The notes: a model not told the origin generated them from the sequence alone. Shown: positions 1 to 5,775, numbered from the stretch's first letter. The stretch: DNA of 5,909 nucleotides from JALZAA01 sp046724655 (GCA_046724655.1 JBKOWY010000116.1:1-5909), one strand, 5' to 3'. Made by a program: numbers and translations.

Positions 1-1295
1 TTGCCGCCCGGCTCGTCGCCGCGTTCGAGCAGCGTGACGTCGTGGCCGCGCGCCGCCGCGACCCACGCCGCCTCCAACCCCGCAGGCCCGCCCCCCACGA
101 CGACGACGCGCTTCGTGCGTGCCGCCGGCTGCAGAGTGCCCACGCCGAGCTCAGTCTCCCGCCCGACGGCCGGGTTCGTCACGCAATTGATCGGCAGGCT
201 CTGGATGAGGTTCCCGTAACAGCCCTGGTTGCAGCCGGTGCACCGGCGGATCGTGTCGTCAGCGCCGGTCCGCGCCTTCACGCCCCAGTCCGGATCCGCG
301 ATCAGCGCTCGCACGAGCGTGATTGCGTCGGCCTCACCGCGCTCGAGGATGCCCTCGGCCTCGTCCGGCGTCAGGATGCGATGTACCGCGAACACAGGCG
401 TGTCGCGCAGCGCCTTCCTCACCGTGTGCGCGGCGTACACGCCCAGCAGGTGCGGTGCGTACAGCGGACGCACCATCCCAACGCCCGACACGCCGATGCT
501 GACGTTGAGGAAGTCCACGAGACCGGCGTCTTCGAGGCGCGCTGCGATCTCGGCGGCGTCGTCGGCGGTGAGCCCCGACCCATCGCGCTGCTCCTCGTCG
601 CCCACGAGCCGCAGGCCGACGGCGACGTCGTCCCCCACCGCGCCCCGTACCGCCTCCAGCACCTCGACGCAGAATCGCGTGCGGTTCTCGAGGCTGCCGC
701 CGTACTCGTCGGTGCGGTGGTTGTGCTTCGGCGAGAGGAACTCGTGAATGAGGTAGCCGTGAGCGCCGTGCACCTCGATGCCGTCGAAACCACCGGCCGC
801 GGCATTCGCCGCCGAGCGCGCGAAATACTCGACGACCTCCCGGATCTCGTGGCGCTCGAGCGGCTTGGGTGACTCGTTGTAGTTGGCCACCACTGACGGC
901 GCCCACGCCGGCAGCTTCGACCACGTGCCGTCGTTGACACCGCCGTTGTGCGCGAGCTGCAGGAACGCGAGCGCGCCGTGCTCGTGCACAGGCTCGGTCA
1001 CCTCGCGGAAGTGCGGCACGGCCGCCTCGTCCCAGGCGATCGCGTTGTTGCGCATCTGGTAGGCGGTCGTCGGGTGCACCTGCGCCTGGCCGGCGATGAC
1101 CAGGCCCGCGCCGCCGGCGGCGCGCTCCGCGAGGTAGCGGCCGTAGCGGGCGCCGTAGTAGCCGGGCTCGCCCACGGTCGACGAGGGCTCGACGAACTGC
1201 GTGAAGTGCGCCCCGCACACGATGCGGTTGGGCGCCGTCACCGGCCCGATGCGCAGGGGCGAGAAGAGCAGCGGCCGGCGTCCCTCTTCAATCAC
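1..1295 (-). CDS. FadH/Old Yellow Enzyme-family NADH:flavin oxidoreductase with 4Fe-4S and FAD/NAD(P) domains (3' end outside window)
   Basis: Reading from GTG 1295-1293 gives 431 residues, open to the left edge with no stop. Residues about 9-330 form the FMN TIM barrel: it starts LLFSPLRIGPVTAPNRIV and carries the family signature VHGAHGYL (H176, H179, Y181), then FLSP, N-x-R-x-D-E-Y-G-G-S and N-R-x-R-F. An iron-sulfur motif C352-x2-C355-x3-C359-x11-C371 (CTGCNQGC) follows. From about 397 a Rossmann fold begins (VVVVGGGPAGLEAAW, glycines 401-406), cut off at ERGDEPGG. This is the 2,4-dienoyl-CoA reductase type layout, in which NAD(P)H electrons pass via FAD and 4Fe-4S to FMN to reduce a C=C bond; the substrate here is unknown. 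GTG 1295 is the first start after an in-frame stop at 1331-1329 and overlaps the upstream gene's stop by 8 bases. The nearest GGAG is 19 bases away, so translational coupling is likely. Family confidence is high; substrate and exact role are uncertain. It could be one of the mycofactocin-associated FadH/OYE paralogues. Confidence 0.93.
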   Translation of the reverse strand, partial: MIEEGRRPLLFSPLRIGPVTAPNRIVCGAHFTQFVEPSSTVGEPGYYGARYGRYLAERAAGGAGLVIAGQAQVHPTTAYQMRNNAIAWDEAAVPHFREVTEPVHEHGALAFLQLAHNGGVNDGTWSKLPAWAPSVVANYNESPKPLERHEIREVVEYFARSAANAAAGGFDGIEVHGAHGYLIHEFLSPKHNHRTDEYGGSLENRTRFCVEVLEAVRGAVGDDVAVGLRLVGDEEQRDGSGLTADDAAEIAARLEDAGLVDFLNVSIGVSGVGMVRPLYAPHLLGVYAAHTVRKALRDTPVFAVHRILTPDEAEGILERGEADAITLVRALIADPDWGVKARTGADDTIRRCTGCNQGCYGNLIQSLPINCVTNPAVGRETELGVGTLQPAARTKRVVVVGGGPAGLEAAWVAAARGHDVTLLERGDEPGG

Positions 1296-1779
1296 GCGGG
1301 AACTCGAGCGAGCACTCCTGGTCGAGCCTCAGTACTTCGGTGAGCCGGCCGAACGCCAGGAAGTCCGCGATGCAGATCGTGAGGTCGAGGATGTCGGCGT
1401 CACTGAAGTGCTCGTGCAAACGGTTGAAGAACTCGTCATCGAGCGAGAGGTGATCGAGCGCGAACCGCTCGGCGTACTCGATCGCGGCTCGCTCGGCGCC
1501 CGAGTACTCGGGGTGGTCTCGGTGCTCGGCGACGTGGGCGTACATGTCTTCGGTGACGCCCTGTTCCGCCAACTGCGGAATGCGCCAGCCCAGTCAGATC
1601 GGGCACTGATTGATCTGCGCGATGCGCATGCGCACGGCTTCGCGCACTCGCGCCGGCAGCTTGCTCTCGCTGTACACGGCCTTGGACAGCTCGGCGAGCG
1701 GGAGTCCCAGCTCGGGCCGGAGCGACCAGACCCGCACGATCTCCGGGTTGTCGCCGTCGGGAACCCTGATCCGCGCCAT
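1288..1779 (-). CDS. AhpD-like carboxymuconolactone decarboxylase family protein, candidate CxxU selenoprotein (in-frame TGA at codon 62)
   Basis: From ATG 1779 the frame reads MARIRVPDGDNPEIVRVW and continues through RMRIAQINQCPI. It meets TGA at 1596-1594, then resumes in the same frame with LGWRIPQLAEQGV and ends at TGA 1290-1288. Read through, it is 163 residues, a usual size for this family. The start is supported by GGAGGTG at 1788-1782. The AhpD signature E-x11-C-x2-C is present as E47, C59 and codon 62, so the TGA replaces the second redox cysteine; the usual following His is R66. The part after the TGA is family-like (PEYSGAERAAIEYAERFALD, FSDADILDLTICIADFLAFG). AhpD proteins are small helical enzymes that reduce peroxides or exchange thiols through CxxC, and AhpD-like selenoproteins have been described in microbial sequence surveys. 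A SECIS-like hairpin follows the TGA. The alternatives are a TGC-to-TGA nonsense mutation (pseudogene) or a base-call error. TGA as a sense Trp codon is unlikely, because TGA ends other genes here. The gene is the first of a pair with the OYE gene. Confidence 0.75.
1561..1596 (-). promoter_or_regulatory. Candidate bacterial SECIS element directing selenocysteine insertion at TGA 1596-1594
   Basis: On the minus strand, after TGA come 13 bases, then TTCCGC (1580-1575), loop AGTTG (1574-1570) and GCGGAA (1569-1564): a perfect 6-bp stem. CTG (1588-1586) and CAG (1563-1561) could extend the base across a one-sided bulge. The loop begins 20 nt after the UGA and has G as its second base. Known bacterial SECIS elements lie just downstream of UGA, with a small apical loop about 16-37 nt away and a G in the first two loop positions; the E. 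coli fdhF loop also begins AG. All of this overlaps coding sequence, as bacterial SECIS elements do. Short stems occur by chance in GC-rich DNA, so the element is supported mainly by position and context. Confidence 0.62.
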
Positions 1780-1781
1780 CG

Positions 1782-1788
1782 CACCTCC
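1782..1788 (-). promoter_or_regulatory. Strong Shine-Dalgarno of the AhpD-like gene
   Basis: GGAGGTG on the minus strand sits just before ATG 1779. It is a perfect anti-SD match and fixes the start of the AhpD-like gene. A functional ribosome site ahead of a 61-codon stub fits a full-length product read through the TGA. Confidence 0.7.
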
Positions 1789-1808
1789 AGGTCTTGCAGC
1801 CTAGGCGG

Positions 1809-1849
1809 TTGCCGCTCGCGATCAGAACGTGTTCTACTTTGCCCCCGCA
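1809..1849 (+). promoter_or_regulatory. Possible leaderless promoter of the FadD19-like gene
   Basis: A TACTTT hexamer (1835-1840) fits the actinobacterial -10 pattern TAnnnT and ends 8 bases before ATG 1849. Transcription could therefore begin at or next to the start codon. No Shine-Dalgarno is visible before this ATG, which also suggests a leaderless mRNA. The best -35 candidate, TTGCCG (1809-1814), has a long 20-base spacer and is weak. The KstR-like palindrome overlaps the spacer and the first two bases of the -10, so bound repressor would block RNA polymerase. Confidence 0.4.
1823..1836. promoter_or_regulatory. KstR-like TetR-family operator in the divergent intergenic region
   Basis: The minus strand reads TAGAACACGTTCTG. 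It contains the inverted repeat AGAAC-N2-GTTCT and matches the KstR consensus TnnAACnnGTTnnA in one orientation, with a single outer-base mismatch in the other (C for T at 1823 on the plus strand). KstR is the TetR-family repressor of cholesterol catabolism in Mycobacterium and Rhodococcus, released by steroid-derived CoA thioesters. The site lies 12 bases before a FadD19-like gene, and fadD19 is a known KstR target. It is shared with the divergent AhpD-like/OYE pair. Binding by KstR itself rather than another TetR regulator is inference. Confidence 0.6.
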
Positions 1850-3471
1850 TGGAGTTCAACCTCGCCGACCTCTACGAGATCGTGGCCGACGCGGTGCCCG
1901 ATCGGCTGGCGATCGTGGCCGGCGACCGGCGCCTCACCTACGCCGAACTCGACGAGCGCGCCAACCGCTTCGCCCACCATCTTCTCGACCGGGGTGTCGA
2001 GCACGGCGAGAAGGTCGCGATCTACTCGTGGGACCGCGCCGAGTGGGTGGAGGCCATGCTCGGCGCGTACAAAGCCCGGGCGGTTCCCGTCAACGTCAAC
2101 TACCGCTACGTAGCCGACGAAGCGCGCTACATCCTCGACAACTCCGACTCGGTCGTGGTCGTGCACGAGCGCGCCGTCGCACCACTCCTGGCGACGATCC
2201 GAGACGGACTCCCGAGGGCTCGGCACTTTGTCGTGCTCGAGGACGGAAGCGACGAACCGTCCGACGCCTTTCCCTACGAGGAGGCGCTGGCAGCGGCATC
2301 ACCTGCGCGCGAGTTCGGTCGGCGCTCCGCCGACGATCTCTATCTCCTCTACACGGGCGGCACGACCGGCGTCCCCAAGGGCGTGATGTGGCGGTCGGAG
2401 GACATCTTCTTCGCCGCGCTCGGCGGAGGCGGGTTCGGCCAGCCGCCGATCACAACCCCCGAGGAGCTCGCCGAGCGGATCCCGGCCGAGGACGCCCGCC
2501 CCATCCCGATGGTGAACGCGCCGCTCATGCACGGTGGGGGCCAGTGGATGCTGTTCATCAACCTCTACGCCGGCGGCACGGTCGTGCTCAACTGCGACCG
2601 CCACTTCGACCCCGACCGGATCTGGCGCACGGTCGAGCGCGAACGCTGCAACTCGGTCATGGTCGTGGGCGACGCCATGGGCCGCCCGCTCGCCGAGGCG
2701 CTCACGGCGCCCGGCGCGTCCTACGACACCTCGTCCGTGATCGTCGTCGGCTCGGGTGGCGCCATCCTCTCGCCCACCGTGAAGGACCAGCTGCGCGCCC
2801 AGCTGCCGAACGCCATGGTGATGGACAGCTTCGGCGCGTCCGAGACGGGTGCCACCGGCACCGTCTACGACGCTGAAGGTCCAGCGGCCGGGCCAAGGTT
2901 CACGATGGGCGAGTTCATGACCGTGCTCGACGATGACCTGCGCCCGGTCGCGCCCGGCTCGGCCGTCGTTGGCAAGCTCGCCCGTCGCGGTCACATCCCC
3001 CTCGGCTACTACAAGGACGACGAGAAGACCGCGGCCACGTTCGTCACCGCCACCGACGGCACGCGCTGGGTCGTGCCCGGCGACTTCGCCACCGTCGAGG
3101 GCGACGGCGCGATCACGATGCTCGGGCGCGGCTCGGTGTGCATCAACAGCGGCGGCGAGAAGGTGTACCCCGAGGAGGTCGAGGCATCGCTGAAGTCGCA
3201 TCCCGACGTGTTCGACGCCGTCGTGGTCGGCGTGCCCGACGACCGGTACGTGGAACGCGTCGCCGCCATCGTGCAGCCCCGGTCGGGCGCGGAGCCGTCG
3301 CTCGAGGAACTCCAGGCGCACTGCCGCGAGAATCTGGCCGGGTACAAGCTGCCCCGCCAGCTTCTCCTCGCCGACACGATCCCGCGCACCCCAGTCGGCA
3401 AGCCCGATTACCGCGCCGCGAAGGTCGCGGCTAGCAAGCACGAGCCACAAGAGGTAAGGAGCGCCCTGTAA
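1849..3471 (+). CDS. FadD19-like acyl-CoA synthetase (steroid side-chain/fatty acyl-CoA ligase family)
   Basis: This 540-residue ANL-superfamily adenylating enzyme converts a carboxylic acid, ATP and CoA to acyl-CoA, AMP and PPi in the cytosol. Motifs in order: LTYAELDERANRF near 26-38; P-loop-like YTGGTTGVPKG (168-178); GASETGA (329-335); PGD with ribose-binding D412; hinge region GRGSVCINSGGEKVYPEEVE (426-445); and the C-terminal catalytic Lys K518 in TPVGKPDYR. The TGGTTGxPKGVMWR motif, the wording around INSGGEKVYPEEVE and the GKPDYR ending closely resemble my memory of mycobacterial FadD19, which activates the C24/C26 carboxylate of cholesterol side chains; this was not aligned. The open frame extends upstream to 1201, but family similarity begins at ATG 1849 (MEFNLADLYEIVADAVPDR). 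The gene overlaps the next by one base (TAATG), so the two are one operon. A KstR-like site precedes it. The superfamily is certain; the steroid substrate is inferred. Confidence 0.92.
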   Translation: MEFNLADLYEIVADAVPDRLAIVAGDRRLTYAELDERANRFAHHLLDRGVEHGEKVAIYSWDRAEWVEAMLGAYKARAVPVNVNYRYVADEARYILDNSDSVVVVHERAVAPLLATIRDGLPRARHFVVLEDGSDEPSDAFPYEEALAAASPAREFGRRSADDLYLLYTGGTTGVPKGVMWRSEDIFFAALGGGGFGQPPITTPEELAERIPAEDARPIPMVNAPLMHGGGQWMLFINLYAGGTVVLNCDRHFDPDRIWRTVERERCNSVMVVGDAMGRPLAEALTAPGASYDTSSVIVVGSGGAILSPTVKDQLRAQLPNAMVMDSFGASETGATGTVYDAEGPAAGPRFTMGEFMTVLDDDLRPVAPGSAVVGKLARRGHIPLGYYKDDEKTAATFVTATDGTRWVVPGDFATVEGDGAITMLGRGSVCINSGGEKVYPEEVEASLKSHPDVFDAVVVGVPDDRYVERVAAIVQPRSGAEPSLEELQAHCRENLAGYKLPRQLLLADTIPRTPVGKPDYRAAKVAASKHEPQEVRSAL

Positions 3472-5021
3472 TGGCCGAGCTCGGCTTCTGGAGCATCGCC
3501 CAGGAAGAACCGGAGAAGCTCGCGCTCGTCGACCCCGACGAGCGGGAGGTGCGCGCGGGCGAGCTCCTGGTTTCGTGCAACCAGGTGGTGCACGGCCTGC
3601 GCGCCGCCGGTCTCGAAGTCGGTGACGCCGTGGCGATGGTGCTGCCCAACAGCGTCGAGGTGTTCGAGCTGTATCTGGCAGCGCTCCAAGCCGGCTTCTA
3701 CCTCGTCCCGATCAACTTCCACCTGGTCGGTCCCGAGATCGCCTACATCGTGCAGGACTCCGAGGCGAAGGTGTTCGTCGCGCACGAGCGCTTCGCCGAC
3801 GAGTGCGCGGCCGCCGCCGATGAGATCGGGTTCCCGAAGGAGCAGCGCTTCGCCGTCGGCGAGATCCCCGGCTTCCGGCCCTACGACGACCTCAAGGCCG
3901 GGCAGCCCACGACGCTGCCGAAAGACCGCACCACCGGCGCCGTCATGAACTACACGTCGGGAACGACCGGCAAGCCCAAGGGCGTCCGCAGGCCGCTGGC
4001 GGGCGCGACGCCCGAGGACGGCGTCATCGGCTTCTCCGGGATGATCTTCCTGTTCGGCCTCCAGCCCCACGACGACAACGTGCACATCTGCGGCTCGCCC
4101 CTGTACCACACCGCGGTCCTCGTGTTCGCCGGGGGCGCGCTGCACGCCGGCCACACCATCGTGCTCATGGACAAGTGGACACCCGAAGCAATGCTGCGCC
4201 TCATCGAGAGGTACCGCGTCACGAACAGCCACATGGTCCCGACGCAGTTCCACCGGCTGCTCGCGCTTCCCGACGACGTGAAGGCGAAGTACGACGTGTC
4301 GTCACTGCGGCACATGGTGCACGCCGCTGCGCCGTGCCCGCCCGACATCAAGCGCCGCATGATCGAGTGGTGGGGCCCGGTGATCGACGAGTACTACGCC
4401 GCCAGCGAGGGCGGCGGCACGATCGTGTTCGCCGAGGAATGGCTGAAGAAACCGGGCACGGTCGGCCAGCCGTGGCCGATCTCCGAGGTCGTTGTCCTAG
4501 ACGACGCCGGCAACGAGGTGCCGCAAGGTGAGATCGGAACCGTCTACATGTCGATGCAGACGGGAGACTTCGAGTACTACAAGGACAAGGACAAGACCGA
4601 GAAGAGCCGGAGAGGCAAGTACTTCACGGTCGGCGACGTCGGCTATCTCGACGAAGACGGCTGGCTGTTCCTGCGCGACCGCAAGTCCGACATGATCATC
4701 TCGGGCGGCGCCAACATCTACCCAGCCGAGATCGAGAGCGTGTTGCTCACGCACCCGAAGGTCGGCGATGCCGCAGTCTTCGGCATCCCGCACGAGGACT
4801 GGGGCGAGGAGGTCAAGGCGGTCATCGAACCCGCGCCCGGCGTCGAGCCGGGACCGGAGCTCGCCGAGGAGATCCTCGCCTTCTGCGCCGACAAGCTGGC
4901 GCGGTTCAAGACCCCGAGGTCGATCGACTTCATCGCCGAGATGCCCCGCGACCCCAACGGCAAGCTCTACAAACGCAAGCTCCGCGACCCCTACTGGGCC
5001 GACCGCGAGCGCGCGATCTGA
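3471..5021 (+). CDS. FadD4-like acyl-CoA synthetase
   Basis: A second ANL-family acyl-CoA ligase, 516 residues, starting at ATG 3471 within the TAATG junction, with AAGGAG at 3456-3461 as ribosome site. Motifs: ATP-binding YTSGTTGKPKG (161-171); EYYAASEGGG (307-316); VGDVGYLDEDG with D389; RDRKSDMIISGGANIYPAEIE with R404; and catalytic Lys K498 in PNGKLYKRKLRDPYW. It belongs to a different subfamily from its neighbour. ASEGGG, the LKKPGTVGQPW stretch and the LYKRKLRDPYW ending recall mycobacterial FadD4-type enzymes. It lacks the long N-terminal extension of some FadDs. The substrate is not deducible: a medium or long fatty acid, or a steroid or terpenoid-derived acid, would fit. Co-transcription with the FadD19-like gene suggests two acids from one pathway, or successive activations. 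Its 3' end overlaps the convergent GrpB-family gene by 31 bases. Confidence 0.92.
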   Translation: MAELGFWSIAQEEPEKLALVDPDEREVRAGELLVSCNQVVHGLRAAGLEVGDAVAMVLPNSVEVFELYLAALQAGFYLVPINFHLVGPEIAYIVQDSEAKVFVAHERFADECAAAADEIGFPKEQRFAVGEIPGFRPYDDLKAGQPTTLPKDRTTGAVMNYTSGTTGKPKGVRRPLAGATPEDGVIGFSGMIFLFGLQPHDDNVHICGSPLYHTAVLVFAGGALHAGHTIVLMDKWTPEAMLRLIERYRVTNSHMVPTQFHRLLALPDDVKAKYDVSSLRHMVHAAAPCPPDIKRRMIEWWGPVIDEYYAASEGGGTIVFAEEWLKKPGTVGQPWPISEVVVLDDAGNEVPQGEIGTVYMSMQTGDFEYYKDKDKTEKSRRGKYFTVGDVGYLDEDGWLFLRDRKSDMIISGGANIYPAEIESVLLTHPKVGDAAVFGIPHEDWGEEVKAVIEPAPGVEPGPELAEEILAFCADKLARFKTPRSIDFIAEMPRDPNGKLYKRKLRDPYWADRERAI

Positions 5022-5500
5022 TGGCGAATCTCAGTCAGGAACGCGTCCTTCGCCTTCCAGTAGCCGTCGGGCCCGAGGTGGGCGGCGTCGCGCTTCACCC
5101 GGTCGTACTCGTGGCGAAGCTCGGCGTCGCGCCGCATCAGATCCCGTAGCGGAACGAGAAAGTCGTCGGGCGATCCGAGGACGGTGACCTGCAGTCCGAC
5201 GGGCAACGCGCGTGACGGGTCCGAGAAGCTCGCGTACGACTCGGTCCAGTTCTGCGGTTGCGCCACCGGAAAGTGGCTGCGCAGCGTTTCGAGGGTGCGC
5301 GGGAAATCGTCCTGCAACACGCGGATGTTGACGTCGACGTCGCCCTTCGTCAGCCCGTGGGGCATGGCCGTTGCTCCGATGTGCTCGATCTGGCCAGCTG
5401 GGACCAACTCGCGAAGCGATGTCTCGAGCTCGGCCACGATCGCTTTGGCAGTGTCTGCGAGCTCCACGATCGACCGGAGCCGCACTGGCTTGGTCAACAT
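4991..5500 (-). CDS. GrpB-family (UPF0157, nucleotidyltransferase-fold) protein
   Basis: From ATG 5500 this gives 169 residues. Family marks are QIEHIGATAMPHGLTKGDVD followed by VNI, the GrpB variant of the HiGSTAvpgl...DvD pattern with acidic residues of a nucleotidyltransferase-like fold, and a C-terminal stretch RDLMRRDAELRHEYDRVKRD then YWKAKDAFLTEI that is typical of GrpB proteins. Biochemical function is not established for most members. An in-frame ATG at 5530 would add ten residues (MRYVRDAKTF), but they would be encoded wholly within the 3' half of a long palindrome, with the ATG as its loop. I therefore prefer 5500, although neither start has a clear Shine-Dalgarno. The gene is convergent with the second synthetase, overlapping its end by 31 bases, and lies downstream of the ferredoxin on the same strand. 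A link to the catabolic genes is doubtful. Confidence 0.8.
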   Translation of the reverse strand: MLTKPVRLRSIVELADTAKAIVAELETSLRELVPAGQIEHIGATAMPHGLTKGDVDVNIRVLQDDFPRTLETLRSHFPVAQPQNWTESYASFSDPSRALPVGLQVTVLGSPDDFLVPLRDLMRRDAELRHEYDRVKRDAAHLGPDGYWKAKDAFLTEIRHQIARSRSAQ

Positions 5501-5505
5501 AAACG

Positions 5506-5552
5506 TTTTAGCGTCACGTACATACCTCATAGGTATGTAGCTGACGCCAAAA
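5506..5552. repeat. Long imperfect palindrome between the ferredoxin and GrpB-family genes
   Basis: The palindrome is centred on base 5529. The inner arms TACATACCT (5519-5527) and AGGTATGTA (5531-5539) pair perfectly around a 3-base loop. The middle arms GCGTCA (5511-5516) and TGACGC (5542-5547) pair, as do the outer TTTT (5506-5509) and AAAA (5549-5552). In all, 19 of 22 positions pair. It is AT-rich against a GC-rich background and starts 2 bases after the ferredoxin stop. It could be an operator for a dimeric regulator of the GrpB-family gene or an mRNA 3' hairpin. No T-tract follows it on either strand, so it is not a standard intrinsic terminator. Confidence 0.75.
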
Positions 5553-5554
5553 GC

Positions 5555-5749
5555 TCAGTCTTCTTGGATCGAGAGGGCTTGCTTCGGGCAGCGGCGGACG
5601 GCTTCCTCCATCTTGGGACGGAGAGACTCGTCCGGGTGCTCGTCGAGGATCTGGAGGACGTCGTCATCGTCCACCTCGAAGACCGAGGGTTCGATGTCCA
5701 TGCACACCGCGTTGCTCTCGCAGAGATCACGGTCGACGACGATCTTCAC
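5555..5749 (-). CDS. Small single-cluster ferredoxin (P450-type, probably 3Fe-4S)
   Basis: A 64-residue protein, MKIVVDRDLCESNAVCMDIE to VRRCPKQALSIQED, with C10-x5-C16-x37-C54-P. N13 sits where a fourth cysteine ligand would be in a 4Fe-4S ferredoxin. This CxxNxxC...CP spacing is typical of the short actinobacterial ferredoxins that pass single electrons to cytochrome P450s and Rieske or other oxygenases. FdxD of the mycobacterial cholesterol regulon is of this kind. The protein is very acidic (many D/E, such as EVDDDD at 30-35), as expected for docking with a redox partner. The start is GTG 5749; a G-rich stretch (5770-5764) is the nearest Shine-Dalgarno candidate but is far away at 14 bases. 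No partner P450 or ferredoxin reductase lies in the window. Confidence 0.9.
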   Translation of the reverse strand: MKIVVDRDLCESNAVCMDIEPSVFEVDDDDVLQILDEHPDESLRPKMEEAVRRCPKQALSIQED

Positions 5750-5775
5750 AGGCGCGAAGCCTACCCCCCTCTTGC

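Noticed and set aside
42..872. Plus-strand frame of 276 codons opposite the OYE gene
   Set aside because: The minus-strand frame carries the OYE signature and iron-sulfur motif; the plus-strand product is Arg/His/Val-rich with no domain.
1263..1289. GAAGAG/CTCTTC stem with a 15-base loop just after the AhpD-like gene's final TGA, as a second SECIS
   Set aside because: Reading past that TGA gives no family-like sequence, the following gene starts in another frame there, and the stem is short with a large loop.
1594..1596. TGA read as tryptophan (alternative genetic code)
   Set aside because: TGA ends other genes here, including this gene (1290-1288), the second synthetase (5019-5021) and the ferredoxin (5557-5555). 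The family also needs Cys or Sec, not Trp, at this place.
1594..1779. A separate 61-residue protein ending at TGA 1596-1594, plus a second protein starting at 1572
   Set aside because: Together they form one AhpD/CMD domain in the same frame. The second piece would start inside the domain without the catalytic motif, and there is no sign of a real start there. Split annotation is the likely artefact.
1201..1848. Upstream extension of the FadD19-like frame on the plus strand
   Set aside because: The frame is open only because GC-rich antisense DNA has few stops. The translation has no family likeness and lies over two real minus-strand genes; similarity begins at ATG 1849.
2299..3450. Long 383-codon minus-strand frame across the first synthetase
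   Set aside because: It is a shadow of a well-supported gene: low-complexity composition and no recognisable domain.
3408..4253. 281-codon minus-strand frame across the synthetase junction
   Set aside because: It is the antisense shadow of two confirmed genes, with a composition typical of such frames.
5506..5552. Rho-independent terminator after the ferredoxin gene
   Set aside because: The hairpin is AT-rich, and neither strand has a T-tract following it; on both strands the 3' arm ends in AAAA.
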